Shown here: one piece after another, positions 63,953 through 64,000 of the stretch | Numbering within the stretch: position 1 is the stretch's first letter | Layout: each line of letters starts with the position of its first letter | Source: Pegoplata infirma | Lineage: Eukaryota; Arthropoda; Insecta; Diptera; Anthomyiidae | Direction of reading: 5' to 3' | DNA length: 64,000 nucleotides | Assembly: GCA_963921195.1 (NCBI GenBank) | Contig: OY992540.1 | Span: 134,528,694 to 134,592,693, forward strand | The notes under the pieces: generated by a model | What the model saw: only the letters and a program-made list of their open reading frames with translations | What the model was told of the DNA's origin: nothing | Databases searched by the model: none | Made by a program: the position numbers and the translations under genes

Positions 63953-64000
63953 TTTTATACCCTCCAACAACTGTATGGGGGTATACTCACTTTGTCATTC
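63953..64000 (-). mobile_element. Start of a DINE-like B element, cut by window end
   Basis: TTATACCCTCCAACAACTGT then ATGGGGGTATACTCACTTTG is the hairpin end of family B as in B3. The rest lies beyond the window. Confidence 0.85.

Overview
The window looks like non-coding, strongly AT-rich DNA from an insect, most likely a fly (Diptera). The reasons are the density of DINE-1/mini-me-like interspersed elements, many small inverted-repeat DNA transposons and several minisatellites. The DINE-like elements have a GTCT/GTCC microsatellite, a 'ttatggggtc' core and hairpin ends. A calyptrate fly is my guess only. I found no protein-coding gene, no intact transposase, no rRNA and no complete tRNA. 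All open frames are short and low-complexity, and the longest (50388-50951 minus, 42312-42719 plus) are tandem or foldback repeats read through. The DNA could be intergenic, intronic or heterochromatic; the sequence alone does not decide.

The oldest layer is a satellite family of about 35-37 bp. It is homogeneous at 5081-6568 and 7621-8165 (37 bp), diverged at 24895-28330 (35 bp) and 50525-51215 (36 bp), and found as worn remnants at 1-140, 2975-5080, 8166-8945, 9905-10095, 15395-15610, 18785-19085, 21370-22345 and 29985-30290. Each 37-bp unit is two palindromes placed end to end. Other arrays are three unrelated-looking minisatellites that all have a 21-bp period (about 8308, 29618 and 43497) and a 16-bp array of about 55 units that repeats a TATAAAAAG motif (59705-60590).

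Into this host went several classes of non-autonomous elements, and many of their ends can be placed to the base. (1) Three DINE-like subfamilies A, B and C share one layout: a terminal ACAAGT motif, a TTCGGC..GCCGAA hairpin, ATACCCTCCAC, a GTCY microsatellite, the conserved core, and a final ATACCCTC..GAGGGTAT hairpin. (2) hAT elements with 8-bp target duplications lie at 18055-23277, 19128-19722, 22682-23250, 27260-27766, 45295-48428 and 46131-48072. (3) Tc1/mariner-like MITEs with TA duplications lie at 3434-4211, 30360-31147, 54273-54971, 48692-49119 and 63130-63692. (4) A family of long foldback elements has a GRGGCATTCC tip and a 4-bp ATAT/ATGT duplication: 19907-20901, 31906-33537, 37577-39608, 41719-42977, and a half copy ending at 61418. 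(5) Other foldbacks lie at 21569-22136, 33680-36052 and 55904-58046. (6) AT-rich elements ending in CCCGAG..CTCGGG lie at 51217-51742 and 55353-55725.

The elements are nested up to three or four deep. At 18055-23277 a hAT contains satellite, a B element in that satellite, and a hAT MITE and a foldback inside the B element. At 45295-48428 a hAT contains a second hAT that contains A and B fragments. At 33545-36243 a MITE-like frame contains a foldback whose left arm holds an A element and whose right arm holds a small E element. Because host copies or opposite foldback arms survive uninterrupted, the window supplies its own empty sites, so the order of insertion can be read directly. The most interesting signal is the long foldback family: three of four full copies entered the same TA-run of A-type elements, and transcripts of these palindromes would be expected to form long double-stranded RNA.
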